DNA of 64,000 nt. It comes from Dendrobium chrysotoxum (taxonomy: Eukaryota; Streptophyta; Magnoliopsida; Asparagales; Orchidaceae). The stretch spans positions 15,149,197-15,213,196 of the forward strand of contig CM034307.1 of NCBI GenBank assembly GCA_019925795.1, read 5' to 3'. Shown here one piece after another: positions 24,645 to 35,050 of this stretch; positions within the stretch are counted from its first letter, which is position 1, and the number at the start of each line of letters is the position of its first letter. The translations under genes were made by a program, and so were the position numbers. Under the pieces are notes generated by a model that saw only the letters and a program-made list of their open reading frames with translations, was not told the origin of the DNA and did no database searches.

Positions 24645-25449
24645 GATCGTCCTGGATGATATTAACATCGTCCTAGATGATCCAATGAAAATAGAAACCT
24701 AAATTAGGACGATCATGTTAAGTCTGTTTGATTAAGCTGATCGTAATGGATGATCTCAATATCATATAGGATGATAGGCTTAAATCAAAAATTCTCAGCC
24801 GTCAGATCAAGTTAGGCAAGTTTTTATTTTTGGTGATTTGGTCTGATCATCTCGGATGATACGTGTATCATCCTGGTCGATTCATTACCATAATGCCTAA
24901 ATTAGTCTGGTGATTAAGGAAAGTAATTAAGGCCTGATTGATTTGATCATATCATCTTAGATGATCGCAGGATCGTACTGGATGATGTGTTAAAAATCCT
25001 GATCATCCAGTGCCTATCACCTATACGTCCAGAGCTGTGTGCTAGACGATATTCCAATTTTTTAGCTAATCGTATGGGACGATACCCATATCATCTCAGA
25101 TGATCAAGTCATTTTGAAATTATCCAGTATGTTATGACCTATACGTCCAGAGCTGTGAACCGGACGAAATTGGCACTTTTTGAACTAATTATACAGGATG
25201 ATAGACATATCATCCTAGACAATCAAGTTATTTTGAGATCGTCCAGCATAAGTTCCCCTAGACGATCAGAGCGGTCTTCTGGACGAAATTCTTGATTTAC
25301 ACTAATCGTCCCGGATGATCGCAGAATCGTACGAGATGATCTGAAAAACTTTTATCTACTAATCATCCAGATGAACCAGATCATCTACGCTGATACATGT
25401 TATTTTGAACGTATCATACAGGATGATCCATCGATCATCCTGGACGATC
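24645..25449 (+). repeat. Palindrome array in Cop-1 5' LTR (U3)
   Basis: Recurring imperfect palindromes of the form ATCRTCC-N-GGAYGAT, for example at 24645-24660, 25305-25319 and 25433-25449. From 25026 they sit in units that repeat with starts at 25026, 25144 and 25263 (118 and 119 bases), each beginning CGTCCAGAGC or a variant. They lie upstream of the TATA-like box, where LTR enhancers are expected. The same array is at 32945-33745, 59530-60255 (minus) and, shortened, 61920-62210. Confidence 0.75.
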
Positions 25450-25490
25450 TGTGATGACCAGTTTAGATTTAGGACAATTTTTGAGCCCTC

Positions 25491-25500
25491 ATTTAAAAGA
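25491..25500 (+). promoter_or_regulatory. TATA-like box of Cop-1 5' LTR
   Basis: CATTTAAAAGATC stands where Cop-4 has CTATAAAAG (62244-62252). It is about 60 bases upstream of the GA run and downstream of the palindrome array. Probably the remains of the element promoter. Confidence 0.45.
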
Positions 25501-25555
25501 TCTTTTCCTTCCAACAAGAAAGATCTTTTGCCACTTTCCTTTCCAGAGAAACCTT

Positions 25556-25590
25556 GAGAGAGAGAGAGAGCTTGGGAGAGAGAGAGAGGA
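25556..25590 (+). repeat. GA-rich simple repeat in LTR leader
   Basis: GAGAGAGA runs interrupted by CTTGG. Found at the same place in every Cop LTR of this type: 33852-33893, about 59385-59440 (as CT on the plus strand), and 62311-62342. Confidence 0.8.
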
Positions 25591-25719
25591 TCTTATGAGG
25601 GGGAGTTTTTGAGGGATTCATGAAGGTTGCTCCAAGTAAGGATCAGAGTCGTCTTCTCCATTCATCGTCTCTCATCTTGTTGGTGTTTTCTGTGGGAGGA
25701 TCGTTCACAAGAAGATCCA

Positions 25720-25858
25720 GGTTCTCTGCCCGCTTCAGGAGAAAGCGAAAGGAGTTCAGGTTCTTTACCTGCTTCAGGTGGAAGAGAAAGGAGTCCGTGT
25801 TCTCTGCCTACTTCAGCAGGAAGCGAAAGGAGTTCAGGTTCTCTACCTCACCGGGTTG
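25720..25858 (+). repeat. 39-bp minisatellite in Cop-1 5' LTR
   Basis: Four unit starts at exactly 39-base spacing (25720, 25759, 25798, 25837), each beginning GGTTCTCTGCC or a near match and containing GAAGCGAAAGGAG. It lies in the transcribed part of the LTR. Open frames across it (RFSARFRRKRKEF-like) are repeats of the unit and not a gene. Confidence 0.85.
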
Positions 25859-26222
25859 GTGGAAAGGAGTTTTATACAGGCTTCTCCACGTTACTGAGGG
25901 AGCAGAAGTAGAGTAACTTTTGTGTTAGTGCAATACCCGGAGGGGAGGCTCCGAGGAGTAGACATAGGTCAAGTTGACCGAACCACTATAAAATTTGGTG
26001 TGCTCTTTCTGATTATTTTCTGCACTTTACTTTTCTGTTATTATCTGCTTGGGTAAAATCTGTGATTGATCTTTTCATTTCTGTGTTTACTTATTTTCGC
26101 TGTAAATTATCAAAAAGATCTTTTCTATTGCTCATGAATTTTTAAAATAACTAATTCACCCCCCTCTTGGTTAGCCTCGGGACTAGTTCATCAGGGCTTA
26201 ACATCCCTATCAAACTTTCAAG

Positions 26223-26234
26223 TGGTATCAGAGC
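26223..26234 (+). other. Cop-1 primer-binding site
   Basis: TGGTATCAGAGC two bases after the LTR end; complementary to the 3' end of initiator methionine tRNA, the usual primer of plant Copia elements. Confidence 0.92.
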
Positions 26235-26275
26235 GGGATTCAAAAATTAAGTTTAAAAACTTTTGAATTTGATCC

Positions 26276-27983
26276 ATGGCTAACTTTGGTAATCATAATA
26301 TTGCTGAAGGTTATTCAATTACACGACCGCCATTATTTGATAACATACCTTTTGATTTTTGGAAAACTCGCATGTCCACTTTTCTTCAATCTATAGATTA
26401 TCGTATGTGGATGCTTGTTAAGGATGGCTATGAAGCACCTTTTAGAATGGTTAATAATGTTAACACTAAACTGCCTTTCACTGAATGGACTGTTGATGAT
26501 CGGGACTTAGCCCAACTGAATGCCAAATGTTTAAACTATTTTTTCTGTGCCTTAAAATATGAGGATTACATGCGTGTCTCTACTTATATAACTGGTAAAT
26601 AAATTTGGGATAAATTATGCATCACTTATGAAGGGACATCTGAGGTTAAGCAATCTAGATTAAACATCTTACTTCATGACTATGAACTCTTTCACATGAA
26701 ACCTAGTGAATTGATTTCTGAAATGTATACTAGGTTCACTCAAATTGTCACTTCTCTACATGCTTTAGGAAGAGAACTTGTTAACTATGAAAGAGTGAAC
26801 AAAATTCTTAGATGTTTACTTTTTTTGTATGATGCTAAGATAACTGCAATCACTAAATCTAAAGATTTGAATACTCATTCTTTTGATAGCTTACTTGGAT
26901 CACTCATTACTTACGAGCAAGGGGAGAACCAAAGCAGCTTGATGCAGGTGAGAAGAAGAAGGAGAAAACTGTTATGCTGAAGGCCAACGATACTGACACT
27001 GACTCTTCCGGGTCTGATAGCGATGATGTTGCCTTAATCACTAGGCAATTCAAAAGCTTTCTAAGGAAGAAACATAAAAACTTTCAGAAGTGGAATAAGT
27101 ATAAGTCCAGTAAAAATTTTAAAGGTTCATCTGATACTGTTTGTTTTAAATGCAGGAAGCCTGGACATATAAAGGCTGATTATCCTATACTTAAGGCTCA
27201 CCCAAGCAAGGAGAAGGGTGAGGAGGAACCTAAGTTCAGGAAGGATAAGAAGCGAATTCAAAAGGTGTTCTGGGAAAATTCTACATCCGACTCCTCTAAG
27301 ACTAAAGTTGAGGAGGAGACTACAAATTTATGTCTAATGGCTGATGATCATCCTGGTCAGTCTGATTAAGAAGAGGTATGTGAGCTTACTTATGACCAAT
27401 TATTTGATGTTTATAAAAAATTCATTCATCATATAGGAAACTTAAGAAAACTCATGCTAGCCTAAAATTAAAATTTTTGAATTTACAAAAAGGGCATAAA
27501 ATTTTGACTAAAGATCATTCTACACTTGATAGCAATCACATATCTTTACTTGATGAATTTGATGAATTGAACAAAAAGCATTCTGAATTGATTACTGAGC
27601 ATGATTCATTAAAAACCTCGCATGTTGATTTAGAAAGAGCTTTTAAAGAATTAGACAACATGGCATGTGAATTGGAGAGTAACAATGGAGCATTGAAGTT
27701 TGAAATTGTAAGTCTCATAAAGAAAACTAAATTTTTAAAACTAAAAATTTATACTCTTGAGAAAAATGAAACACCTCCTACTTTTGTACAATTTTATGCA
27801 CCTCGACCTTTTGATGAATCTGTTTCAAAATCATCAAAGCATGTTTCATACACACCTAGGAAGAGGCACAATCACCCACATAGATTAGTTAATCATTTTC
27901 ATGGTGTTAGATGTTTTGTTTGTGGCATGCTAGGAAATATCTCACACACCTGTATGGTTCACCATAGTACATATTGGGTATGA
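26276..27983 (+). pseudogene. Cop-1 gag, broken
   Basis: Starts at ATG 26276 (MANFGNHNIAEGYS), 53 bases after the start of the primer site. The capsid-like part contains RPPLFDNIPFDFWKTRM and WTVDDRDLAQLNAK. A TAA at 26600 replaces the Glu of KEIWD in Cop-4. A one-base loss near 26935 shifts frame. The first zinc knuckle (about 27145-27185) reads CFKCRKPGHIKADY: its last Cys is Tyr, as in Cop-4. A coiled-coil stretch (27477-27750) follows, then a second knuckle (about 27915-27955) CFVCGMLGNISHTC with Asn for His. The long gag with two knuckles fits SIRE/Maximus. Structural protein of virus-like particles in the family. Confidence 0.88.
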
Positions 27984-28126
27984 TGACCCAAATTGCATGC
28001 TTCACAGTATAGTACACAAGCATTGCATTCTTCTTTTCATAAGAAGGAATCCAAACCTGTTTGGGTTCTTAAATTTGACGTTTGATGATTTTATAGGGGT
28101 GCTCTCAAATAAGACCTCGTGAGAGC

Positions 28127-28342
28127 ATGTGGTACCTATATAGTGGATGTTCAAGACATATGACTGGAGATACAAATCATTTCATTTCACTGGAGGCCAG
28201 GGCTGGAGGCAAGGTTACACTTGGAGACAACACCACTAGGAGAGTGGTAGGAGCAGGTATAATTGGTGATTCAAAGAATTTCATGATTGATAATGTGTTA
28301 CTTATAGATGGATTGAAACACAACCTACTGAGCATTAGTTAA
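28127..28342 (+). pseudogene. Cop-1 protease, active site lost
   Basis: The segment has MWYLYSGCSRHMTGD near 28127-28170; Copia proteases have DSGCSRHMTG, so the catalytic Asp is Tyr. GDSKNFMIDNVLLIDGL and LKHNLLSIS follow as in functional relatives. A stop comes where the frame should continue into the GAG-pre-integrase part. Confidence 0.85.
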
Positions 28343-29480
28343 CTCTGTGACAACAGATACAACATCAAATTCCTGCCCACTTGTTGTATTTTAAGCTTAA
28401 ATGATAAAATTATTTTACAGGGACAAATGATCAATAATGTCTACATGCTGGATGTAAGTTGCTTTAAAACTGATGTTTAATTTGCTTAAAAATTGCTGCT
28501 GATGAGTCTTGATTGTGGCATAGGAGATTATGATATGCCAGTATGAAAACCCTTAGGAGAGTCACCCAAAAGGACTTAATTAGAGGTGTCCCCAAGCTCA
28601 AGTTCACTGAGGACCACCTGTGTGATGTCTATGAATTAGGAAAGCAAGTCAAGTCCTCCTTTCACTCCATTAAGGAAATTAACACCTCTAGGCCTTTAAA
28701 AGTCCTTCACATGGATCTCTTTAGACCCATTAGCACTGCCAACTTAGGGGGGAAAGTCTATGGATTTGTGATTGTTGATGATTACTCGAGGTTCACTTGG
28801 ATTAAATTTCTATCACATAAATCTGAGTCATTTGATGAATTTAAATCTTTCTCCACTTGGATTCAGAGGAAGTTAGGTTATGAGATCTTGACAATTCATA
28901 GTGATTATGGTGGAGAGTTTGAAAATATGAGATTGGGAACATTCTATGAGGAGCAAGGGATTAGCCATAACTTTTCAGCTCCTAGGACCCCTCAGCAGAA
29001 CAGGGTGGCTGAAAGAAAGAACAAGACCTTAGTGGAAGCCGCTAGAGCCATACTTGCTGAGTATTCACTTCCAATATTCTTTTGGGCTGAAGCGGTGAAC
29101 ACTACCTGTTATGTGTTAAATAGGGTTAATCTTAGATCAAATCTGAATAAGACACCTTATGAGACCATTAAGGGTAGAACTCAAAACTTGTCCCACCTCC
29201 ATGTCTTTGGCTGTAAGGTTTTCATTCTGAATAATGGGAAATCATCATTATAAAAATTTGACCCCAAATCTGATGAAGGAGTGTTCTTAAGCTATTCTAG
29301 TATGGGGAAATCCTTTAGGGTGTTTAATAAGAGGACTTTGGTGGTGGAAGAGATAACTCATGTGGTGTTTGATGAATCTGATCCTAAGGAGATTATAGTT
29401 GATGAAGAAGAAGAGGTATGAGAGATTACACAAGGGGTTAAAAATGTAATTCTAGAGGAAAGGGTAGAACCTCAAAACAT
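28343..29480 (+). pseudogene. Cop-1 integrase, zinc finger destroyed, catalytic core kept
   Basis: GAG-pre-integrase: WHRRL is kept but the second His of the HHCC finger is Tyr with a stop just before it (about 28530-28540), and the last Cys is Tyr (CDVYELGKQ). The open part 28543-29253 keeps the DD35E triad: numbering from its first Met, Asp58 (HMDLF), Asp121 (HSDYGGEF) and Glu157 (AERKN). The C-terminal part continues beyond a stop at 29251 with KFDPKSDEGVF. Catalyses integration in active relatives; not functional here. Confidence 0.87.
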
Positions 29481-31104
29481 CTTGCCTAGAGATTGGAGAT
29501 ATTCTTTGAGTCATCCTAAAGAACTGATCTTAAGAGACCCTTCTGAAGGTGTTAGGACTTGGCATGGACTTAGGAAGAAAGTAAACCACTATGCCTTTAT
29601 CTCAATGACTGAACCCACTAACATTAATCAAGCCCTTTTTGATGAATTTTGGATCTTAGCTATGTAAGAGGAACTAAATCAATTTATGAGAAATGATGTT
29701 TGGGAGTTAGTAGAAAGACCCAAGAATCAAAGTATAGTGGGAACCAAGTGGGTCTTTAAGAATAAGATGAATGATTCTAGTGTGATGGTTAGGAATAAGG
29801 CAAGATTGGTGGCTAAGGGGTATAATCAGATTGAAGGGATTGATTTTGAGGAGACCTTTTGCCCCTATAGCTAGATTGGAAGCCATTAGAGTGCTACTAG
29901 CCTTTACCTGTTATAAAGGATTTAAGTTATTTTAAACGGATGTCAAGAGTGCCTTTTTAAATGGGGTAATAAAAGTGGATATCTACGTAGAGTAACCCCC
30001 AGGTTTTGAGAGTTCCTAATATCCAAATCATGTTTACAAAAAAAAGGCCTTATATGGATTGAAACAGGCACCCAAAGCTTGGTATGAGAGGCTTAGCACA
30101 TTCTTGTTAAAAAGAGAGTTTGTTAAGGGCAGCGTAGATACCACCCCTTTTCTGAGGAGAATAGGGGATGATTTACTCATTATCTAGATCTATGTTGATG
30201 ATATACTTTTTGGATCTTCTGATAAAAATTTATGTGATGATTTGTCTAAAATAATGAGTAAGGAGTTTGAGATGAGTATGATGGGAGAATTATCCTACTT
30301 TTTGGGGTTTAACATAAGGCAACTGGATGATGGAACCTTTCTCAATCAATCTAAATACACTAAGGACATTTTCAAGAAATATGAAATGGACAAAGCCAAG
30401 CCAATCAACACTCCCATGAGCTCCTCTGTTCAGTTAGATAAGGATTCAAATGGAAAATCAGTTGATCAGAAGAAGTATAGAGGAATAATTGGATCACTGC
30501 TTTACCTGACTACTAGCTGACCTGATATTATGTTTAGTGTTTGTCTTTAAGCTGGGTTTCAAGCTGATCCTAAAGAGTCCCACCTGACTGTTGTTAAGAG
30601 AATTCTTAGATATCTTTTAGGGACCTCAAACCGAGGAATCTGGTACCCTAGGCACAATACTTCTTTTGAGATTATTATATATTCTGATTCTGACTTTGCA
30701 AGGTGTAGGGTGGATAGAAAGAGCACTTCTGGAACTTGCCAATTCATAGAACAGTCTTTAGTCTCCTGGTCCAATAGAAATAGAACTCAGTTACACTTTC
30801 CACTACTGAAGCTTAGTACATTACCTTAGGAAGTTATGTGGCCCAAGTCCTTTGGTTGAAACAACAAGTTTTGGATTTAGGATTAACTGTGGTCATAATT
30901 TCTATTTTGTGTGATAATACTAGTGCCATCTGCATTTCTAAGAATCCAATCCAACATTCTAAAACCAAACACATTGATATAAGCCATCACTTTATTAGGG
31001 ACCATATTACAAAAGGGGATATTGAGCTACATCATGTAGCAACTGAAAATCAGTTGGCTGACATATTTACTAAACCACTGGCTTTTAACTCATTCAGCAT
31101 TTAG
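29481..31104 (+). pseudogene. Cop-1 reverse transcriptase and RNase H, broken
   Basis: RT starts with WELVERPKNQSIVGTKWVFK (about 29700-29760), then ARLVAKGYNQIEGIDFEETF. The frame breaks near 29872. The catalytic YVDD box at 30191-30202 is intact, followed by ELSYFLGFNI and the YRGIIGSLLYL segment. RNase H resumes at 30838: SAICISKNPIQHSKTKHID and ADIFTKPL at the end. At least four stops or shifts. Confidence 0.88.
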
Positions 31105-32653
31105 AGGACCAGATTAGGTGTGATTGACATAAATGCTTGATTCTGATGACTGATGATTTCTGAGTTTTTCCTTTTTTATTTTTTTTATTTTATTTATGTT
31201 AGTCTTTTAATTTGATTATCTATTTCCTATTCTATTTTTATTCAGTACTGATTTTCTTCTTACCTTTTGTTATTTTTCCGATTTGAGCATTTAATTTGAT
31301 GAGATTTCCTACTTGTTTTTGATTCACTATTTTATTCTTTAAAAAAAAAATCAGATCACTGCTCACTATTGCTGATAAACTAAATTTCCGGCTGAAAAGT
31401 TTGCCTTATTTTTGGTTTGGAAGCTTGTAAGAAGTGATCGATTCCACTGGATCTGTTAAAGGGAAGAAACATTGATAATTATTTCTCTTCCTCTAACTCC
31501 TTTAATGGTATATTTTTTCTTTTGGATAAAAATCTTCTTCAAAATTAAAAAGTTGGTTTTTAAAATAGAGATCTATTTTATCTTCCTACAGTAATCTACC
31601 TCATATAATAGTGTTTTCAAAGTTTTAAGTCATTGTTATGATTTTCTAAATCAAGTGATTGCACTTATCATATGATGTATAGTTTTTCTTTTGTGAATTA
31701 CTCTTCCTTATTATAGATAGTGAGTTTTGTCGTCTCTTATGTCTTGAAGGTAATTTCACAACTGAGATTCTTTAACGATTTTGAAAAGGAGAATGCTTAT
31801 AAAAGATGCGCAAAGAGCGCCAAAATGAAAAGAGTCACAACATTAGCCCAAACTAAAAAGATGCGCAATGTCACCAAAAATTTAAAGGATACATAAAGTG
31901 TATAAAAAAATCAAAAGATGCGCAAAACGCCAAATAAATTGAAAAAAAGGCACAAAATGAGCCCACAAAGAAATAGGCTTTCTTCCCTTTTAGATCTTTA
32001 AATGTCTTAGAAAAATCCATTCACCCTTAATATTTTCAAAAACTTGAGACAAAAAATCATGATTTCTGATTCCTTACTTTGTAATACTATTATATCAGAT
32101 ATTTTTCTGGAACGAGGCTTGAAAGAATCTCTTTTCGAATCTAATTTTTTTTCTTCTGAATTGGATTTTTGTTTTGAAAGAAATTTGAACCTATAAGGTG
32201 TCCGAGGTGGGAGTTACAAAAGTCGATTTTCCAACATTTTGGATTTCAGTGCTGTCGATCATCTTCTTATTGGTTTTTGGATTAAAATATCAAGGGAAAA
32301 TTTTGAATTACTGGAGCTGATCAATTCAAAAAGAAAATTTGTTTTTTAATTTTATTTTCTTCTCATTTTTTTAATCTGATTTTATTTTCTTTTTATGTTG
32401 TGTTGTTTTCTGTTTGTAGTGTTTTGTCTGTTCTTTCTCCTTTTTGTGATGTCAGAAGGGGGAGTTGGTGTTTTGAGTGACTAGTAGTTTCTTGTAGTAT
32501 TCTAGTTGTTTCTTGTACTATTTTTGTGTTGTAATTGTTTCCCTTATTGTATTTTATGTTTAGTGAAATTTGAAATGAAAATTTTCTTTCGTATGTGCAT
32601 TGAGTACTCCTGTATGTTTTATTTGAAACTACTACATCAATGTTTACCATCAT
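31105..32653 (+). other. Cop-1 3' non-coding region
   Basis: About 1.5 kb between RNase H and the polypurine tract with no open frame of note on the sense strand. SIRE-type elements often have an env-like gene here and Cop-2 and Cop-3 do; I find no match to it. It is T-rich, with a small direct repeat (31801-31935). An opposite-strand frame at 32393-32653 has no recognisable motif. Confidence 0.65.
31801..31935 (+). repeat. Three-copy direct repeat, spacing about 56 bases
   Basis: GATGCGCAA followed by GCGCCAAA-like bases occurs at 31805, 31860 and 31917 (spacing 55 and 57) with A-rich sequence between. Function unknown. Confidence 0.6.
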
Positions 32654-32668
32654 AAAAAAGGGGGAGAA
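32654..32668 (+). other. Cop-1 polypurine tract
   Basis: AAAAAAGGGGGAGAA directly before the 3' LTR start TGTTGCAAATC; primer for plus-strand synthesis in LTR elements. Confidence 0.9.
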
Positions 32669-34527
32669 TGTTGCAAATCTTATTTTAAGGGTTATGATTT
32701 TGATGATAGCAAATATTTATATTTTTGGTGGCCTGTTTAATCTTTCAGGTATGCAGAATTAATTGCAAGTTCAAGCCAGTCTAAGATCGAGTCAGTATGT
32801 TTTGAAATTTAGGTCCAATATACTATTTTCATCTTTATTGAGTCAAATGCTATGTAACTGATCCCCTAGTTAAGTAACCTTGCACAGACACACTCAGGGG
32901 GAGAGCTTGAGTGAATTAGAGTTTCTGTTCATTTTTGTTCAGATCGTCTAGGATGATATTAACGTCATCCTGGACGATCCAGTGAAAATAAAAACCCAAA
33001 TTAGGATGATCATATTAAGTCAATTTGATTAAGCTGATCATCTAGGATGATCCCAATATTATGTAGGACGACAGGCTTAAATTAGAAATTCATAGCCGCC
33101 AGATCAAGTTAGGCAAGTTTTCATTTTTGGTGATTTGGTTTGATCATCCCGGACGATACGTGTATCATCCTGGATGATCCATTACAATCATGCCTAAATT
33201 AGTCTGGTGACTAAGAAAAGTAATTAAGGCTTGATTGATTTGATCATATCGTCCTGAACGATCGTAAGATCGTACAGGATGATGTGTTAAAAATCCTGAC
33301 CGTCCAGTGCCTATCACCTGCACGTCCAGAGCTGTGTGCTAGATGATATTCCCATTTTTGAACTAATCATATGAGATGATACCCATATCATGTCGAACGA
33401 TCAAGTCATTTTGAAATCGTCCAGCATGTTATATCCTATACGTCCAGAGCTATGAACCGGATGATTTTGGTACTTTTTGAACTAATCATACAATATGATA
33501 GACATATCATCCTGGATGATCAATTCATTTTGAGATCGTCCAGCACAAGTTCCCCTGTACAACCAGAGCGGTCTTTTGGACAAAATTTTTGATTTACACT
33601 AATCGTCGCGGACAATCGCAGAATCGTACGGGACGATCTAAACAACTCTTGTCTACTAATCATATAGAGGAACCAAATCATCCAGGCTGATACATATTAT
33701 TTTGAACGAATCATACAGGATGATCCGTCGATCATCTTGGACGATCTGTGACGACCAGTTGAGATTTAGGGCAATTTTTGAGCCCTCCTTTAAAAGATCT
33801 TTTTCTTCCAACAAGAAAGATCTTTTGCCACTTTCCTTTCCATAGAAACCTTGAGAGAGAGAGAGAGAGAGAGCTTGGAAGTGAGAGAGAGAGAGGATCT
33901 TGTGAGGGGGAGTTTATAAGGGATTCATAAAGGTTGCTCCAAGCAAGCATCAGAGTCATCTTCTCTGTTCGTCATCTCTCATCTTGTCAGTGTTTTCTAT
34001 GGGAGGATTGTTCATAAGAAGATCATGGTTCTCTACCTGCTTCAGGAGTAAGCAAAAGGAGTTCAGGTTCTCTGCCTGCTTCAAGAGGAAGCGAAAGGAG
34101 TCTGGGTTCTCTGCCTGTTTCAGGAGGAAGCGAAAGGATTTCAGGTTCTCTGTCTCACCATGTTGGTGGAAAGGAGTTTTGTACAGGCTTCTCCGCCTTG
34201 CTAATGGAGCAGAAGGAGAGTAACTTTTGTGTTAGTGCAATACCCAGAGGGGAGGCTCCGAGGAGTGAACGTAGGTCAAGTTGACCAAACCATTATAAAA
34301 TCTGGTGTGCTCTTTCTAATTATTTTATGCACTTTACTTTTCTGTTATTATCTACTTGGATGAAATTTGTGGTTGATCTTTTCATTTCTGTGTTTACATA
34401 TTTTCGCTACAAATTATCGAAAAGATCTTTCCTGTTGCTCATAAATTTTTAAAATAACCAATTCACCCCCCTCTTGGTTAGCCTCGAGACTAGTTCATCG
34501 GGGTTTAACATCCCTATCTTACTTTCA
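32669..34527 (+). repeat. Cop-1 3' LTR
   Basis: Begins TGTTGCAAATC and ends TTACTTTCA. Same internal order as the 5' LTR: palindromes (32945-33745), TTTAAAAG at 33789-33796, GA run (33852-33893), four 39-bp units from about 34025, and the CACCCCCCTCTTGG end. Followed directly by ATCAC. Confidence 0.88.
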
Positions 34528-34902
34528 ATCACTAGAAGGGTTCAATGGATATCCACTACACTCTTTCTCTTTACTTATAAATTTTCTTTCACAAACACAA
34601 GCCAAATACTCTAATGATGGTATCATGTACTTCTCTAAATTCCCTTAGTTGTCTCCTTAAGGGAGGTTCAAAGAAGCACTCTGATTTAGACTAAAATTAA
34701 CTAAGTGATTGAACTCTCTTACAAATATAACATAATGACTATTTATAGAAAAACACAAAATAAGCATCTGGCACTACAACACTAGAAATATAAGTGCCAC
34801 TATGCCTAATAATTGAATTAATACTATTATGCTATTTTTTTGGTGTTGCTGCGACACTTGCTGATATGGATCAGTTACTTAGTGAACAGCCGCATTGCTT
34901 TA
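34528..34902 (-). repeat. Gyp-1 5' LTR, piece 3
   Basis: Starts with the Cop-1 target duplicate and aligns with about 6360-6735 of the 3' LTR. Ends with CTTTA (34898-34902), the target of Gyp-2. Confidence 0.8.
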
Positions 34903-35050
34903 TGATAAGTGTAAATAATGTTATATTTTATGTATTATTTTATCAATAAAAATGTGTTATTTTAATTATGTTTGTGTAGAAAAATATAAGAAATGGGCAA
35001 AATTTTTCAGTATGGTACAACGCTACAGTGACATATATAATCATAACATA
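34903..35050 (+). repeat. Gyp-2 5' LTR remnant
   Basis: Aligns with 46651-46800 of the 3' LTR. Interrupted by RTE-c in the sequence ATATATAATCATAACATA, and not traceable far beyond it. Confidence 0.7.
35033..35050 (+). repeat. RTE-c target-site duplication, left copy
   Basis: ATATATAATCATAACATA, 18 bp, identical to 38220-38237. Confidence 0.9.

Larger units (their letters stand above)
24373..26220 (+). repeat. Cop-1 5' LTR
   Basis: Aligns along its length with 32669-34527. The first bases are CATTACAAATC where the 3' LTR has TGTTGCAAATC; it ends CAAACTTTCA. It contains, in order, an array of short palindromes in roughly 118-bp units (24645-25449), a TATA-like box at 25491, a GA run (25556-25590), a 39-bp minisatellite (from 25720), and the conserved end with CACCCCCCTCTTGGTTAGCC. 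The two LTRs differ at many positions, so the insertion is not recent; divergence was not calculated. Confidence 0.88.
24373..34527 (+). mobile_element. Cop-1: complete but dead SIRE/Maximus-like Copia element
   Basis: About 10.15 kb: 5' LTR 24373-26220, primer site 26223, gag, protease, integrase, RT-RNase H, a 1.5-kb 3' non-coding part, polypurine tract 32654-32668, and 3' LTR 32669-34527. Perfect 5-bp target duplications ATCAC lie at 24368-24372 and 34528-34532, and the empty site can be read in the Gyp-1 3' LTR (about 6357). Gene order PR-IN-RT-RH is that of Copia. The long coiled-coil gag and very long LTRs point to the SIRE/Maximus lineage, but the env-like gene seen in Cop-2 and Cop-3 is missing. 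Confidence 0.9.

Noticed and set aside
24645..25449. CRISPR-like array
   Set aside because: Units are degenerate, palindromic words without regular unique spacers, repeated in every LTR of the family, in a plant retrotransposon.
25620..25916. Arg/Lys-rich frames in the Cop-1 LTR (also 33984-34223 and 62324-62602)
   Set aside because: They are translations of the 39-bp minisatellite in the LTR leader. Frame is kept because the unit is a multiple of three; no start context or homology supports a gene.
26223..26234. Possible tRNA gene at TGGTATCAGAGC
   Set aside because: Only 12 bases match the tRNA 3' end; it is a primer-binding site next to an LTR, with no cloverleaf around it. Same at 62903.
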